Of a DNA stretch of 64,000 nucleotides, positions 22,321 through 33,099 are shown piece after piece. Origin of the DNA: Tipula vernalis. Taxonomy: Eukaryota > Arthropoda > Insecta > Diptera > Tipulidae. A model generated the notes under the pieces. That model did no database searches. It saw only the letters and a list, made by a program, of their open reading frames with translations, and had not been told where the DNA came from. A program made the position numbers and the translations under genes. Numbering within the stretch: position 1 is the first letter of the stretch; the number at the start of each line of letters is the position of its first letter. Where the stretch lies: contig OY282558.1 in the NCBI GenBank assembly GCA_958295665.1, positions 339,237,106 through 339,301,105 on the forward strand, written 5' to 3'.

Positions 22321-22345
22321 CACGACCGGGAATCGAATCCGACGA
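22321..22345 (-). repeat. tRNA-like B box, possible SINE remnant
   Basis: On the minus strand GTCGGATTCGATTCCCGGTC resembles the T-arm and B box of a tRNA promoter (G-x-TTCGATTCC). No A box at the right distance was found upstream, and the body downstream is unassigned, so this is at most a broken SINE. Confidence 0.3.
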
Positions 22346-23806
22346 CTTTTCGAAATGTTATTACAGTTTTTCTGATGTAACAATAAATTTGATAACCATT
22401 ATTGTGGAATTTAGATGACTTTTTTACTCGGTCAAGCACCAAATCGTATTGTACCGCAGTCAGTTACCACATACAAAACATCATACTTATTTATCATAGA
22501 TCCCCAGATTATCATAAAAATCTCTTATAAATATCCTAAGTATAGAATTCACTTTAAACGTACTAACACACAACATAATAGAAAAAAAATTTAATAAACC
22601 AATAAATAATCTGAAGCATTTTGCTAAATTCTTAGCAATTCTCTGTTTGATCTGATAAAAAAAAAAAAACCTAAACTATTTTTATTTGATTTTCAGTTTT
22701 CCACGAAAGTTGCTATTTGAAAATGTGAAATGTTTAATTCATAACATATCTTCTAACATATTTCATTTAAAAAATATTTTTGGTAATAAAAACTACACAC
22801 ATGTTTTCACACTTCTTAATATATTTATTAGTAATATGTACAGTGGATTGATATTAAGTAATTTAGAACATGGAATTCATTTTATGTTTACAAAAATAAT
22901 GAATGTCTAATATCGTTGAGTGATTTTTGCACGAAACACAACCCTTGGAATCAATACTTTTTGGGCCTACTTAACGCAACGTCGAACTAACTAATAGAAT
23001 ATTTATGAAACTCATATATACTCACTTTTACCAGCAAATTGATTTTCAACAACAACATAAATCTTATTTATCTTTTTTTTTTTTTGTATCGTGTTTTTAT
23101 CGTTTTGAAAAGGCCATATCAATTTTGTTTCTCTATAAACTCGTACGTCCGAAATGTAATTGAATAGGTTTTGGCTTATTGATTTATTTTTTAAGAATCC
23201 CACGGAGAAGATTGTTTGCAATTTGATAATCCGAAACATGATTAACTAACCAGTTTATACAAATAATCAATTCAGCCTTTTAACTTATGGTATCTAAAAA
23301 CAATTCTCAATATTATACTCTTTGTACGGTTAAAGCAAATATATAGCGACATATTATCTTGTCCGATGATTAATTATAAACAGGCAGAAGATAATTAATT
23401 ACAAATGCATTAATTAATTTATGACAAATACACTTTCTTTATTTTATCATGCATGACTACATTTTCTATAGGGACAGGCTTTGAGTATATCAATAAAATT
23501 TGCAATGTTACATTTTTATTGGTGTGGGATTTCATAAAATATTGTAAATAAGTGAGCAACAATTGATTAAAATGCATAAATAAACTGCTTTATATTTATT
23601 TTCTTATCTAATTAATTAAATCCATCAGCTCATTTCAATTAGAAGTACACATTAAATTTAACCATTATGATTCGCCACAAGGGAGATTTAATACTCACTT
23701 TATCAACGAAAAAAAAAATGGCGCTTAAAACAGATATGGTTAATAGGTTAGTCGTGATATATGTACATACTTTGTTGAAAAATTAGTAAAGTTTTTATTG
23801 AAAGTA
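22346..23806. other. AT-rich stretch, nothing recognised
   Basis: A minus-strand open stretch at 23012-23239 ends near a GTGAGT donor-like site but is low-complexity and motif-free. I do not call it. Confidence 0.45.
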
Positions 23807-24384
23807 AAGGGTGGGCGAATAAGGGTGTCACCATGTGAATAGTAAATAGAAAATAATTGATTTGGAATGATTTAGATTTCTTTCGATTTTGAAAGATAAT
23901 ATCGGCCAAACGTTCACCACGGCTTTGGCGGCATATATCAATCCGTCCCTGGCATAATTCCTCCTTTTTATGACCCGAATTGGATTACATGGATATCTGG
24001 TTTCAACAAGACAGTACCACATGAGACACAGCAAACGCAATAATGGCTTTATTGCACGAGAAGTTCCAGGGATGAGGGTGCGATTTGAAACCCTAGAACT
24101 TCTTTCTTTGGTGTTATCGTAAAAGTAAAGTATATGCCAACAAGACAGCAACAATTCAAGAGCTAAAAGAACGAGATAATAAGGCGTAATGGTGGAATAG
24201 AGGAGCTATTATGCCAGGATGTCATCCTAAATTTGGAGAAACGGATTGATGTGTTACACCGAAGTCGAGCTGAACATATTGTTATCGATCAATAAACATG
24301 ATTCAATAAATAAATCAAAATCATTCCAAAGCAATAATTTTTTATTTACTTTTCACATGTTGAAACTCTTATTGGCCCATCCTT
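23807..24384 (+). mobile_element. Internally deleted mariner-like element with 75-bp TIRs
   Basis: The ends are AAGGGTGGGCGAATAAGGGT and the reverse complement of AAGGATGGGCCAATAAGAGT. They stay alignable for about 75 bp inward (through ACCATGTGAATAGTAAATAG and TTGATTTGGAATGATT). TA duplications lie at 23805-23806 and 24385-24386. Total length is 578 bp, far below an autonomous mariner of about 1.3 kb, but transposase sequence remains inside. Confidence 0.9.
23965..24240 (+). pseudogene. mariner-like transposase fragment
   Basis: ELDYMDIWFQQDSTT near 23975-24020 holds the second catalytic Asp in its QQD box, followed by a stop and then DTANAIMALLHEKFQ. A frameshift leads to CDLKP*NFFLWCYRKSKVYA, corresponding to the third-Asp box (CDL-x-PLDFFLWGY-x-K-x-KVYA) with its P-L-D destroyed. 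Then TATIQELKER. The N-terminal DNA-binding half is absent. It lies between the paired TIRs, so it is the internal relic of this element. Confidence 0.8.
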
Positions 24385-24701
24385 TAGATATAAATAAATC
24401 GTAATTGTCAGATATTAATAAGCTAAACCAAGAAATGTAGACCTTATACACGGCTACAGACTTGTCATATATAACGGTTCTTAGCGAGAAAAATAACAAA
24501 CGTGGATCAGACCATTAAGGCTACTTGGAAACATAAAACCGAAAACATTTGCCAAATAAAATTTAATTGTTTTGTTTTACTTGAATTACTAAGTCAAAAT
24601 TTCGGTTGTTAAAATTAACAAAACTCTAGAATTATAGATGAATTCTTAAAATTATGTGAACTACCCCGGATAATACTTCGGGGTTAGCTTTTAGCGGGTT
24701 A
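24385..24701. other. Spacer between elements
   Basis: AT-rich. A small CCCCGGATAATACTTCGGGG hairpin lies at 24664-24683, just before the next element. Confidence 0.4.
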
Positions 24702-25619
24702 TACCAGAGCACCCTGTATTTTATAGAGCCATAATCAAAAAATCTGAGCTTTTATAAGGGAATTAGAAACGAGGAAAAAACGGAACTTTTCATAGTAAAA
24801 CACACAAAACCTATGGGAAATCACTTTTTTTCCTAAGACAAATTTTTAAATGAAAACGTTACAAATTCTTAATTATAATTTCTGAAATACTTTCATAAAT
24901 GTTTGAATTTCAACATATATGAATGTCGTTGAAGTAAATCGTTTTCATTTTCTTGTAATAATTGATTTATTTAAACCAAAATATAAGAAAAATTTCATAA
25001 CAACAGCATTCTGGTCAAATTAAAATAAAAGCTTACTACGATTCGTTGATCATTAAGTCAATATACATTACATAGATGGCAGTGATGGCCGTAAAAATTT
25101 GGAAAAATCGTACCAAAAATTACCACCTGGGGAAATATCAAGTTCAAAAATTGTAGGAAAAGCAAAACAAATTCACAAAATATAGGAACGTTTGTTAATT
25201 TTGGGATTAAATAACTTTTTTTCGTATTTTTCTGTAACCATTTAGACATCTTACGTACTAGTAAAACTAAAGATATATTTAGCAAGTATTATTTTAATTT
25301 GTCAGAGCCAACTTTGATGTATTTTTCAAAATGAAAGTTCGAAAAAATATATTTTAGAAATAATTTAATTTTAATATTTCTGCAATTAATATTTACTTAA
25401 TACCAATATGGCCTTCTTGTATATTGTTCTTAAAGATATGTGGAAAACTTTTATATAAACATTTTATAAAAGTTTTGCTTTTTTCATTGAAAAACTTGAA
25501 GCTAAAAACATCATTTTTACTAAGGATTCCTATGGAAATCAGTCAAAAGTTATACCACTAAAAAAGCTTCTAAAAAATACGTCATTAAGATTATGGCTCT
25601 ATACTCTAGAAGGCTCTGG
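24702..25619. mobile_element. 918-bp TIR element with TTA target duplication
   Basis: The left end TACCAGAGCACCCTGTATTT matches the reverse complement of the right end CTAGAAGGCTCTGG. The match continues through TATAGAGCCATAATC on both sides, about 40 bp with gaps. TTA flanks both ends (24699-24701, 25620-25622). There is no coding motif inside. The TTA duplication suggests PIF/Harbinger or a similar TWA-targeting family. Its right TTA is also the left TTA of the next element. Confidence 0.7.
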
Positions 25620-25622
25620 TTA

Positions 25623-26467
25623 TACCCTTGACAGACAAGGGATTAGCTAAACGCGATTAGTGAAACAAGTTTAGCTATAATTTACAATAAATCCATTTGA
25701 ATTGACAGGCTAGAGATTAACTAACTCAACAGCAAAGTGCAAAACTATATTGGTACCTCGATTTTGTATTTCTATATAGAACAGAGAAAAAATTAGTGGT
25801 GGATCACAATTCGAACAGAGATATTTCCACGTCATAGCGGAAATTATAGGTAATTTCCTCCCAACATACTTCTACTTTCCAAAATAAAGTTTTTCTGACC
25901 TACAATAGATAAATTATAATAAATAGAAACATATTATTTTTATTTTAACTAATTTTGTTTCATAAGATAAAGTTTATTTAATTGAGTTTTAGCAGTTTCC
26001 ACGGTCAATGGTATTATTAGAATATAATCAATAATAATGCGCTCAACTTTTGGTTACGCTCATATCGCCATTTCCTGCGATTCTTTTATAAATATTTCGA
26101 AATTCCTACCCTGGCCATTAAGGTGTTCAATTTGTTGGAATATCGCTGGTAAATCGGTCGGGATTCATTTTCTAATTAATACACAACCACTTACCATATA
26201 TGCACAAATTGTTTAAAATGTCATTGATTTTATATTTTACATCGTATAATGACGTCACTTGCATTGTCAACAATATTGTAAGTCCTTCCTAAACTACTAA
26301 ACCCAACACAACGAGATAAACCAAAATTTTCAGATTATTGCCCTAGTCTCGATTAGTCACTAATCCTCAAATAAAACGAGATTAGCTAATCTTCAACTTG
26401 ACGCCCTACAGGTAATCTTGAAAAAATCACTAATCGAGCTTAGCTAATCCCTAGTCTGTCAAGGATA
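25623..26467. mobile_element. 845-bp TIR element, TTA duplication (TACC family, large member)
   Basis: The ends are TACCCTTGACAGACAAGGGA and the reverse complement of TATCCTTGACAGACTAGGGA, and match continues through TTAGCTAA-x-x-x-CGATTAGTGA for about 42 bp. TTA flanks both ends (25620-25622, 26468-26470). The interior near the right end repeats TTAGCTAATC and GATTAGTCACTAATC. It is non-coding. The terminal layout is shared with the 165- and 162-bp elements at 35497 and 53791. Confidence 0.87.
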
Positions 26468-27149
26468 TTAAGTTCAAGATTAGCTAATGAGGTTTTTCGG
26501 GCTTAGTGACAAACACAATTATTGAGCTATCTTAAAAAAACTCGGAAACTTTAGTTAATAATAATTGAATCAATTTTATTTTATTTTGATTTAATTTTGA
26601 TTTAAATTATTTCTTCAAAAACTAAAAATAAGCAAGATACGTCAAAAATAAAGTCACTCACAGGCGCCACTTATTTTCGTAAGAATGTTTTTCAGCTTGA
26701 AACGGGCAAGAATATATACTGTCCATTTTCGTGAAATTTTTAGTTCACACAGAAAAAAATTTCTGTCGGATCTTTCAAAATTCAAAATTTCAAACAACAC
26801 TAACATTCAAACTCTAGATCTTATGCACTAAAAATTTGTCACTTTAAGATTTGTGAATCTGGGATGCCAAACTATTGTTTGTAAAATATGCAATTTTGTT
26901 TTGCTACATGTAAATGCCTAAATTTCAGAAATGTTCAATTTATTTATATAGAACACATTTTGAAATCGAGCTCCAAGTCCAAAGACCCGATCACTTTCAA
27001 ATCTATTGTAAAATATTTTAAAACGTCTATTAGCATTAGGTAATTAGGGATTTTCAAATCACTTTTCAAAATTTTGTATGGGAGCCCCTTGACAATTTTC
27101 GTTGAAACTGTGGCTATTGAAGCTACAAAAATGTATACATTTCCAGATT
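26468..27149. other. AT-rich stretch, nothing recognised
   Basis: Minus-strand open stretches at 26944-27292 overlap in two frames without family motifs. No element ends were found. Confidence 0.4.
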
Positions 27150-27490
27150 CCAAAGTATGATCTAAGAGGTATGACGTCTTGTTTCACGAACGTTTTAAAA
27201 TAGTTAGTGTAGGGGTCCCGCAAGATTTCTTTGTCCGATCGTAACCAAAATAGGAGGTGTACATGTCCACATAATATAACATCTAAATCCAAAATTTCAC
27301 AATTCTAGAGGTGTTAGTTTCTGAGTTAGAGATATACACACTCACACATAATTACAGACATTTTCCAGAAATGGTCAATTTGGGCTAATCTATATTAAAA
27401 ATTCTTCCTCTAAATTTCCGTTAAAACGTCGAGTTGTAAAATGTTCACGATTCCTATACTCTCTTTTTACTTTGTATAAGAAAGTGAAAA
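27150..27490. repeat. Interspersed repeat with ACACACTCACACA segment
   Basis: Phrases such as TAGGGGTCCCGCAAGATTTC, TTTCTGAGTTAGAGATATAC and TTACAGACATTTTCCAGAAA are of the kind seen in dispersed insect repeats. A related phrase (CACAGACATTCAGACTGACG) appears at 30551. No termini resolved. Confidence 0.4.
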
Positions 27491-27759
27491 TTATACTGAT
27501 GGCAATCAACAGAAAAGTTAAGTATAAACCATAAATTACTTTAATTTACTCAAAAAATCACAACTATCACAAAACAGAATTTTAAATGAAACAACAAGCG
27601 TTTACGCTGAAGAATTTACGAAAATCAATAGCCTGTGAGCCTGTTTATTTTTGACATTTCTTGCCTATTTTTATTTGTTGCAGAGAAAATAATTTAAACC
27701 AATCAAAAAAAAAACGTCAAAATTATGAAATAGCCAAATAGACAAATATGAAAACGTTC

Positions 27760-28060
27760 TTGACGAGCCCTACGGTACTAAGCATATAAAATGGCCACCG
27801 AAACGCGTTTCTCGAGGTATGTCTTTCTAACCCGCCTCATCGGCCCTGGAAATCCTGTCGGTTTCATGTGTATATTTAAAGTTATTGGACCCCTTTGTCT
27901 ACTTGGTGGCTTACAACCATGCTTACTACCACGTTTCGCTGCGATTACACCCAATCATTTTTTTTGCGACAAATGGGTTCAAAGACAAATCGTGTACAAC
28001 AAACAGTACTGTTGTGTGCAGTTTGTAGAATGCTTGTGGACAACATCGTAGAGTAGTATA
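27760..28060 (+). other. GC-richer island with 86-codon open frame and a splice-donor-like site
   Basis: AAAATGGCCACC at about 27789 is a good translation-start context. The frame reads MATETRFSR and then either continues to 28051 or is cut by GAG|GTATGT at 27817-27818, which would make a short first coding exon. The continued frame (LIGPGNPVGFMCIFKVIGPL) has no motif I recognise. The GC-rich character runs past the donor, which argues for a repeat or transposon remnant rather than a first exon. Left unassigned. Confidence 0.3.
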
Positions 28061-28309
28061 CAACTTTTGACAGTTAAACATCATTATTGTTTTTAAAACC
28101 ATGTTTACAATACACGTTTTTAGCAATTTCGGAATTTCGGATCGAAAAAACTTAATTATACATATTAATAAAATTTAATTACATATTTGTATATGGAAAA
28201 GTCATCGGTATTTTATATAAAAGTTATGCTTATATATTGTAAAAAAGTAAAAATGTTGTTGGAAATAACTATAAAATCACGATTAGGCATAGATATGAGT
28301 CTATAGTGT

Positions 28310-28660
28310 TTTAAAAAACTCTAAAGAAATTCTACATAATGTTTAAGTGGAAGAGAGTATGGTGACCATGTTGAGAGTTCCACGTTTTGAGGTCGGATCT
28401 AGGACTTGACAATTTTTGCGGTGTGGATCGGAGCATTATCATTCTGATAAATCCAAGGAGTTGGTAATTATGTATTTTGAAATTGCGGGAAAGCGTTTTT
28501 CAAGATTTTTTTGTACGACTTTGTAGTTACTTTCGAACTGTCAAAAATTAGAGGTCGATCTAATAGGAAGCAGCTCTCTCGCCTTCTAAAAACAAAACAG
28601 GTACATCCTTCCTAGTGTACGTAGTGAAAATAATAACCATCAGAGCCATCCTACTCATTT
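28310..28660 (-). pseudogene. Tc1-like transposase remnant, minus strand
   Basis: On the minus strand, frames give YQNDNAPIHTAKIVKS near 28410-28460 (second catalytic Asp in the QDN-x-P-HTA box), followed by a stop. Then come IRPQNVELSTWSPYS and a decayed SPDLN-x-x-E box, and upstream a CTCFVFRRRESCFLLDR segment. No terminal repeats were found near it. It is unrelated in sequence to the 3953-5240 copy beyond family motifs. Confidence 0.72.
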
Positions 28661-28689
28661 TCTTATGTGATCTTATTCTAATGACACAA

Positions 28690-30015
28690 TAAAAAAATAA
28701 AGGATGGAGCTTCGGTCCGAAAAATTACGTGCATATGTGAACTAACATCAACTCAATCAACCCTCCAATTCAACTCTCAAATCAATCAATAATTGAACCA
28801 CCTAATCCCTTACTCAACCCCAACTCAATCTCCAACTCAGCCATCAACTCAGCCTCGAACTCAGCCTCGAACTCAACCTCCAACTAGACAATCGCAACGC
28901 AGTCTCCAACCCAATCACTAAATTAACCCCTAACCGAAACTTCACCCAATCACCAATGTACCCCCAAATCAACATTCTAATCAACCTAAAACTTAACCCC
29001 AAACTCAGCACCTAACTCAATCCTCAAATATTTCCTCCTGAACCCCAATTCAAACTACCTCAATCCCAACTCAACCCTAGCTCGAACCAAATTTCAACTC
29101 TTTACTCAACTAAAAACTAAACGGCCAACTAAATCCCGAAATCAACCCGATTCGAAAACTACATATGTAATTCCCAATCGAATGCCTCACTCAATCCCAT
29201 TTTAACTTCTTGTCAACACTATTCAACCCCAACCTCAACTTAACTATCAACTCAACCCCAACTCAAATGTAGGTAACCCTCAATCTATCCTCAAACTCAA
29301 CATTCAACTCTATAAGAAAATTAGGTCGGTGAGAAAACTGCATGTATTCATGAACTGAATTAATTTAACCTTTAACTCAACCCACAAATAAATCCTCAAC
29401 TGACCCTTATCGCTCAACTCCAACTCAACACGGTATAACTCCATTTAAATTAATTCAACTCAGAACCAAAGCTAACTGCCACTCAAATCTCAATTCAACC
29501 CGCAAATAGACCCTCAACTGAATGACTGAATCAGCTGACAACTTGCCACCAAATCCAATGCCTAACCCAATTCTCAAATCAACGTGGTCCGAAAAAATAT
29601 ATGCGTATATTAACTCAACTCAAACTAGCATCCAACCACCCTCAACTCACCCCACATAAACTTCCAACTAAACCGCTGACCCAACCCTAGCTCAACCCCA
29701 ATTAAACACGAGCTCACCGCACATTTGGTGCCACCTGCACCAGCACATTGAGCACTATGTCACATGACAAAGAACTACCAACCGCTGACCGGCTTTTCCA
29801 AAACCCAAACGAAACCAACACGAAAGACACACAACACAAAACAAAATTAAATTCAATAATTAGTCTGCTCTCTAATCGTGCTAACTCAAGCTAACTTTAA
29901 TTCAATCCTTAATTCAATTCCGAAATAAATTCCCATCTGAGGCCTAACCCAACCCCAACTCAACTCCAACTCAAACCCAACTAAACCCCCAACTCAACCC
30001 GCAAATGGAACCCAA
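28690..30015 (+). repeat. 1.3-kb CAACTC/AACCCC degenerate array
   Basis: It opens with GAGCTTCGGTCCGAAAAA near 28708 and GCATATGTGAACTAAC. Then it reiterates CAACTCAACCCCAACTCAAC with much drift. A second GTGGTCCGAAAAAATATATG start lies at 29585, and CTGCATGTATTCATGAACTG near 29339 mirrors AGTTCATACATGCATG in the 14.2-kb block. A non-repetitive island at 29712-29880 interrupts it. Its strand bias (C and A only for long stretches) is strong. Confidence 0.8.
29712..29880. other. Non-repetitive island inside the CAACTC array
   Basis: GCACATTTGGTGCCACCTGC and CAGCACATTGAGCACTATG have a composition quite unlike the surrounding array. There is no motif. It may be an insertion or the unique core of the repeat unit. 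Confidence 0.35.
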
Positions 30016-30103
30016 CTCAACCAACATATCAGTGGTGAGAAGTTCAGAATGTGCAAGAAAGAGGACAAAAGTATAAATGGAAAAATTTAGATAGAAAATT
30101 ATT

Positions 30104-30268
30104 AGGCCTGTCTAGACGATGTACCATGATGGTTTACAGCGCATGATGTATCTTCCTCGATTTCGATCTTTGCCTATAAACTATATTGCAGTAGGAATAT
30201 TTTCATAAGGAAAGAGGTAAGAAACGAGGAAATCACATTATGTAGTGCATACACGTCTAACTAGGCTC
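30104..30268. mobile_element. Small foldback MITE
   Basis: Left GGCCTGTCTAGACGATGTAC and right (reverse complement) GAGCCTAGTTAGACGTGTAT align. Further in, ATGATGTATCTTCCTCGATT aligns with the reverse complement ATAATGTGATTTCCTCGTTT. The whole 165 bp is an imperfect palindrome without coding potential. Exact ends and target duplication are unclear. Confidence 0.55.
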
Positions 30269-30339
30269 AGTGTTTGCGTATAAACAATAATGGGAGTGCA
30301 ATAGTTTTCACTGTGTTCTAATAAAATTGTTTTTGGACT

Positions 30340-30720
30340 TTATTTGAATTTCTCGTCAACGATATATAAAAATTGGTTAATGTATCGAAAACCATGTGGT
30401 ACTATCACCACGTGGTTTCGGGTCAATTCATATGGCAGGTACTCGACTCTTTTGACGTAAAGGTTCCAAAACCTTTTCGATTCTCCGCCTTGAACATAGT
30501 AATAGATTGTCGAAAGAAAAAAATCCAAACGTTCTCGAGATACCATGGGCACAGACATTCAGACTGACGGAGATAATTTATTTTTTGCCCTTTTCGAACT
30601 AAGGGACTTTCAAAACGTAGAGAACTGTAGTTTTGGATAAACAAAATTTTTTCACAGAAATTAAATTTTCCGGGAATTAAATTTCGGTCATCTAGCATTT
30701 AGATCTTGTGCATTTTTTTG
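30340..30720. repeat. Interspersed repeat
   Basis: The motif series TCTCGAGATACCATGGGCAC, AGACATTCAGACTGACGGAG and GAACTAAGGGACTTTCAAAA resembles conserved blocks of dispersed insect repeats. Overlapping open frames on both strands are by-products. Confidence 0.4.
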
Positions 30721-31083
30721 AACTTTTTATGTCAGTTAACGAATTTCTCTAAACCGCAAAGTGATGTCAAAAGAGACATAAACAACTACCGTTTAATAAA
30801 ATTTATGTTGAAGGATGAAGGTTTTGTCTGATAATCGAGTTGTTTGACAGTATACAAATAACGGTATGAGTATTATGAACCGAACCAGGATGAGAAACAA
30901 AAACAACTTCAGAAACCAGAAATTGACAGAAAGCGCTTGGCATTGATAAAAGGAATAGCCCGCGATTATTATTGGTTACATAATTGCTGACAACTATTCG
31001 CCAACACGTGAAAAAATTCGAACGGCATTATGACAGCTAATATCCTACTTGACAAAATATTGTATAAACTAAAAAAACACTAA

Positions 31084-31351
31084 GGACGTGTTCGAAGTTT
31101 GTGATAATTACTCCGGCTGTAATAATTATGACATTATTTTGTATGCAACCAAATTATCACAGCCACTACGTGTTGTAAATGTGACACCGCTGTAATAATA
31201 TTCATAAACAAAAGCGCGCAATAGCCGTATTACGTTAATTTATTTTTAGAAAAAAATAGTACAAATGAAACTTATTACAAAATATGGAAGAGAAAATTAC
31301 TTCACTCCTGTCAATACAAAAATAAAATTATTACAAACTTCGAACACATCC
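31084..31351. mobile_element. 268-bp PIF/Harbinger-type MITE, TAA duplication
   Basis: Ends GGACGTGTTCGAAGTTTGTG and the reverse complement of GGATGTGTTCGAAGTTTGTA. TAA lies at 31081-31083 and 31352-31354. Internal ATTATCAC and TGTAATAATTATGACATTA segments repeat. There is no coding capacity. The GG start and 3-bp TWA duplication fit PIF/Harbinger. Confidence 0.85.
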
Positions 31352-32975
31352 TAAGAGGAAATCGATCTTGATTTTGGAAGTTCTAAAAATTTAAAAATTA
31401 TACCATTCTGAAATTTGACGGACAAATTTATGTGGCAATAACCCAAAATAACATGTAAGTAGTTTCTTAATTTTACTAAAATGACAGAAGAACTGTATAG
31501 TGCAGCACAAAATCATATTACTTTTAATAAATATGAAAAACTGTGTAACTCAATTTATGTTCGAATTATGTCGTTTTTGTTGTTTTGGATTATTGCCACA
31601 AAGTTCACCTTGATGATTGGCAGAATATAAAATTGGGTTTTTTACGAGTATAGGACACATTTTATTAAAATTATAGTTATGTAAGTAAGTCGAAATTTTT
31701 ATTATGAAATTCGATCTGACGTGTTAGTACAAGCCGACTTTAGCCAACTTTGTGTCAAATTTTGCGACTATTTTCGATCCTTTAGAAATACTGGTATTTT
31801 TAGTGCAGTAAATGATTTAAGCTTACGTTGAAATCCGCTTACAGTCTTAAATTTATAATTTCACTCGTTTATTATTTCCAATTTAAAATTCACGGTTATG
31901 ATTTTAGAACACAATACCAAATACTACAATACAACCGAACTAAAACCAAAATCTGTTGATTGATCGTCCACAAAAAGCTATGCATATGCGGGAGTTTCCG
32001 ATATTGGTTCCAATTATAAAACAATTTTTTTATACGCATGTTTTTTTATACATATGGTTTTCAAATTGAAAACATCAACAGTAATTGGTCCAACAAAATT
32101 AACAATACACAAATTTATACAATATATAAAAAAAAAAACTAAAAAACAAATTATATGCAACTGTCTATTTATCTTACATTATTATACTGCTCTAAACAAA
32201 AAGTTCACATATGTTGGAAAACCATTTAATGTATTCCATCTAGGATGAACACAATTTATGAATGAATTTTTTTTTATATTTCCGTTCAAAACTCTAAGCA
32301 CTAACAAAACATGAAACTAAATAATTGTAATTAAATTTGCGCAAAAATAAATAATTTATTAGTTTGTTCAATTAGAGTTTGTTTATAAAATGTGTGTTCT
32401 TGTAAAGAAAAGTATTTATAAATAAATCAATTTTATTTTAGTGTTGCAGAATGTTAATGAACCCTTTTTTTATATATTGTTCCTAATTTGGTGAAATACT
32501 ATAAAACTGTTTCTAATCGTGCAAAATTATTGAATCTGTTGAAAATGACGCAGAGAATAACACAGTTACGATACGTGCTTGCTTAAAATAATTTCCGTGT
32601 GTTTTAAAACATAACATGTTAATGATTGTTTATTATTTTATTGATATGTTTTCCTTGTGTAAATTGAATTTGTATACATTTTAATAATACAAATTGATTT
32701 TGATTTTTAAATAATAAATGTTTTATAAAGGAAATCAATAAAACTATTGATCCGACCATTATATCGCACAGAACTATATAAATAAATAAATTTGTGTATG
32801 TACAGAAAGCTTGCAACGTGTGTAAATCATTTTGTTTTATAAATAAAGTTTATTGACGTTTGAAATTTATTAGTTTAGTCTAATGTTTAAAAACTACAGA
32901 TTTAATGTTCAATCAATTAGCTAGTGTTCGTTATTTAAAAGAAGATTAATAATTACTTACAACTTTATATTCCAG
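31352..32975. other. AT-rich stretch, nothing recognised
   Basis: Simple A/T-rich sequence with several chance open frames. No element ends or motif found. Confidence 0.5.
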
Positions 32976-33099
32976 CGTGTCGAAGAGGAAAATTGAAACC
33001 AGCTTGCGCCCGACGTACAACGCATTCGAAATTGATGTTTTCTTGTCTCAACAATTTGGATTGATCGGAAAAAAAGAAGTAAATGGAACTACCTTGTAA
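32976..33099 (+). CDS. Exon-like block of uncertain strand and gene
   Basis: A conspicuously balanced-composition block lies in AT-rich DNA. On the plus strand, acceptor TTTATATTCCAG leads into VSKRKIETSLRPTYNAFEID, then VFLSQQFGLIGKKE, ending at TAA 33097-33099. The NAFEI-x-V wording loosely recalls thioredoxin-like SelW/Rdx proteins, but not enough to assign. On the minus strand the same block ends in a textbook donor, GTT|GTAAGT (at 32959), so it could instead be an upstream exon of the minus-strand ADAM gene. In that reading no frame joins the 6922 exon directly in phase without a stop, so it would have to be 5' UTR or need another exon in between. Confidence 0.3.

Noticed and set aside
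22084..22383. Overlapping plus and minus open frames
   Set aside because: They read through a possible SINE fragment; neither encodes a known domain.
23012..23239. 75-codon minus frame next to a GTGAGT site, considered as the missing ADAM first exon
   Set aside because: The peptide is Lys/Asn/Ile-rich without a signal peptide, and the splice phase was not shown to fit.
32953..33080. Minus-strand reading as the coding exon directly upstream of the ADAM exon at 6922
   Set aside because: The 6922 exon needs a partner ending one base into a codon; the only minus frame with that phase contains a stop just before the donor.
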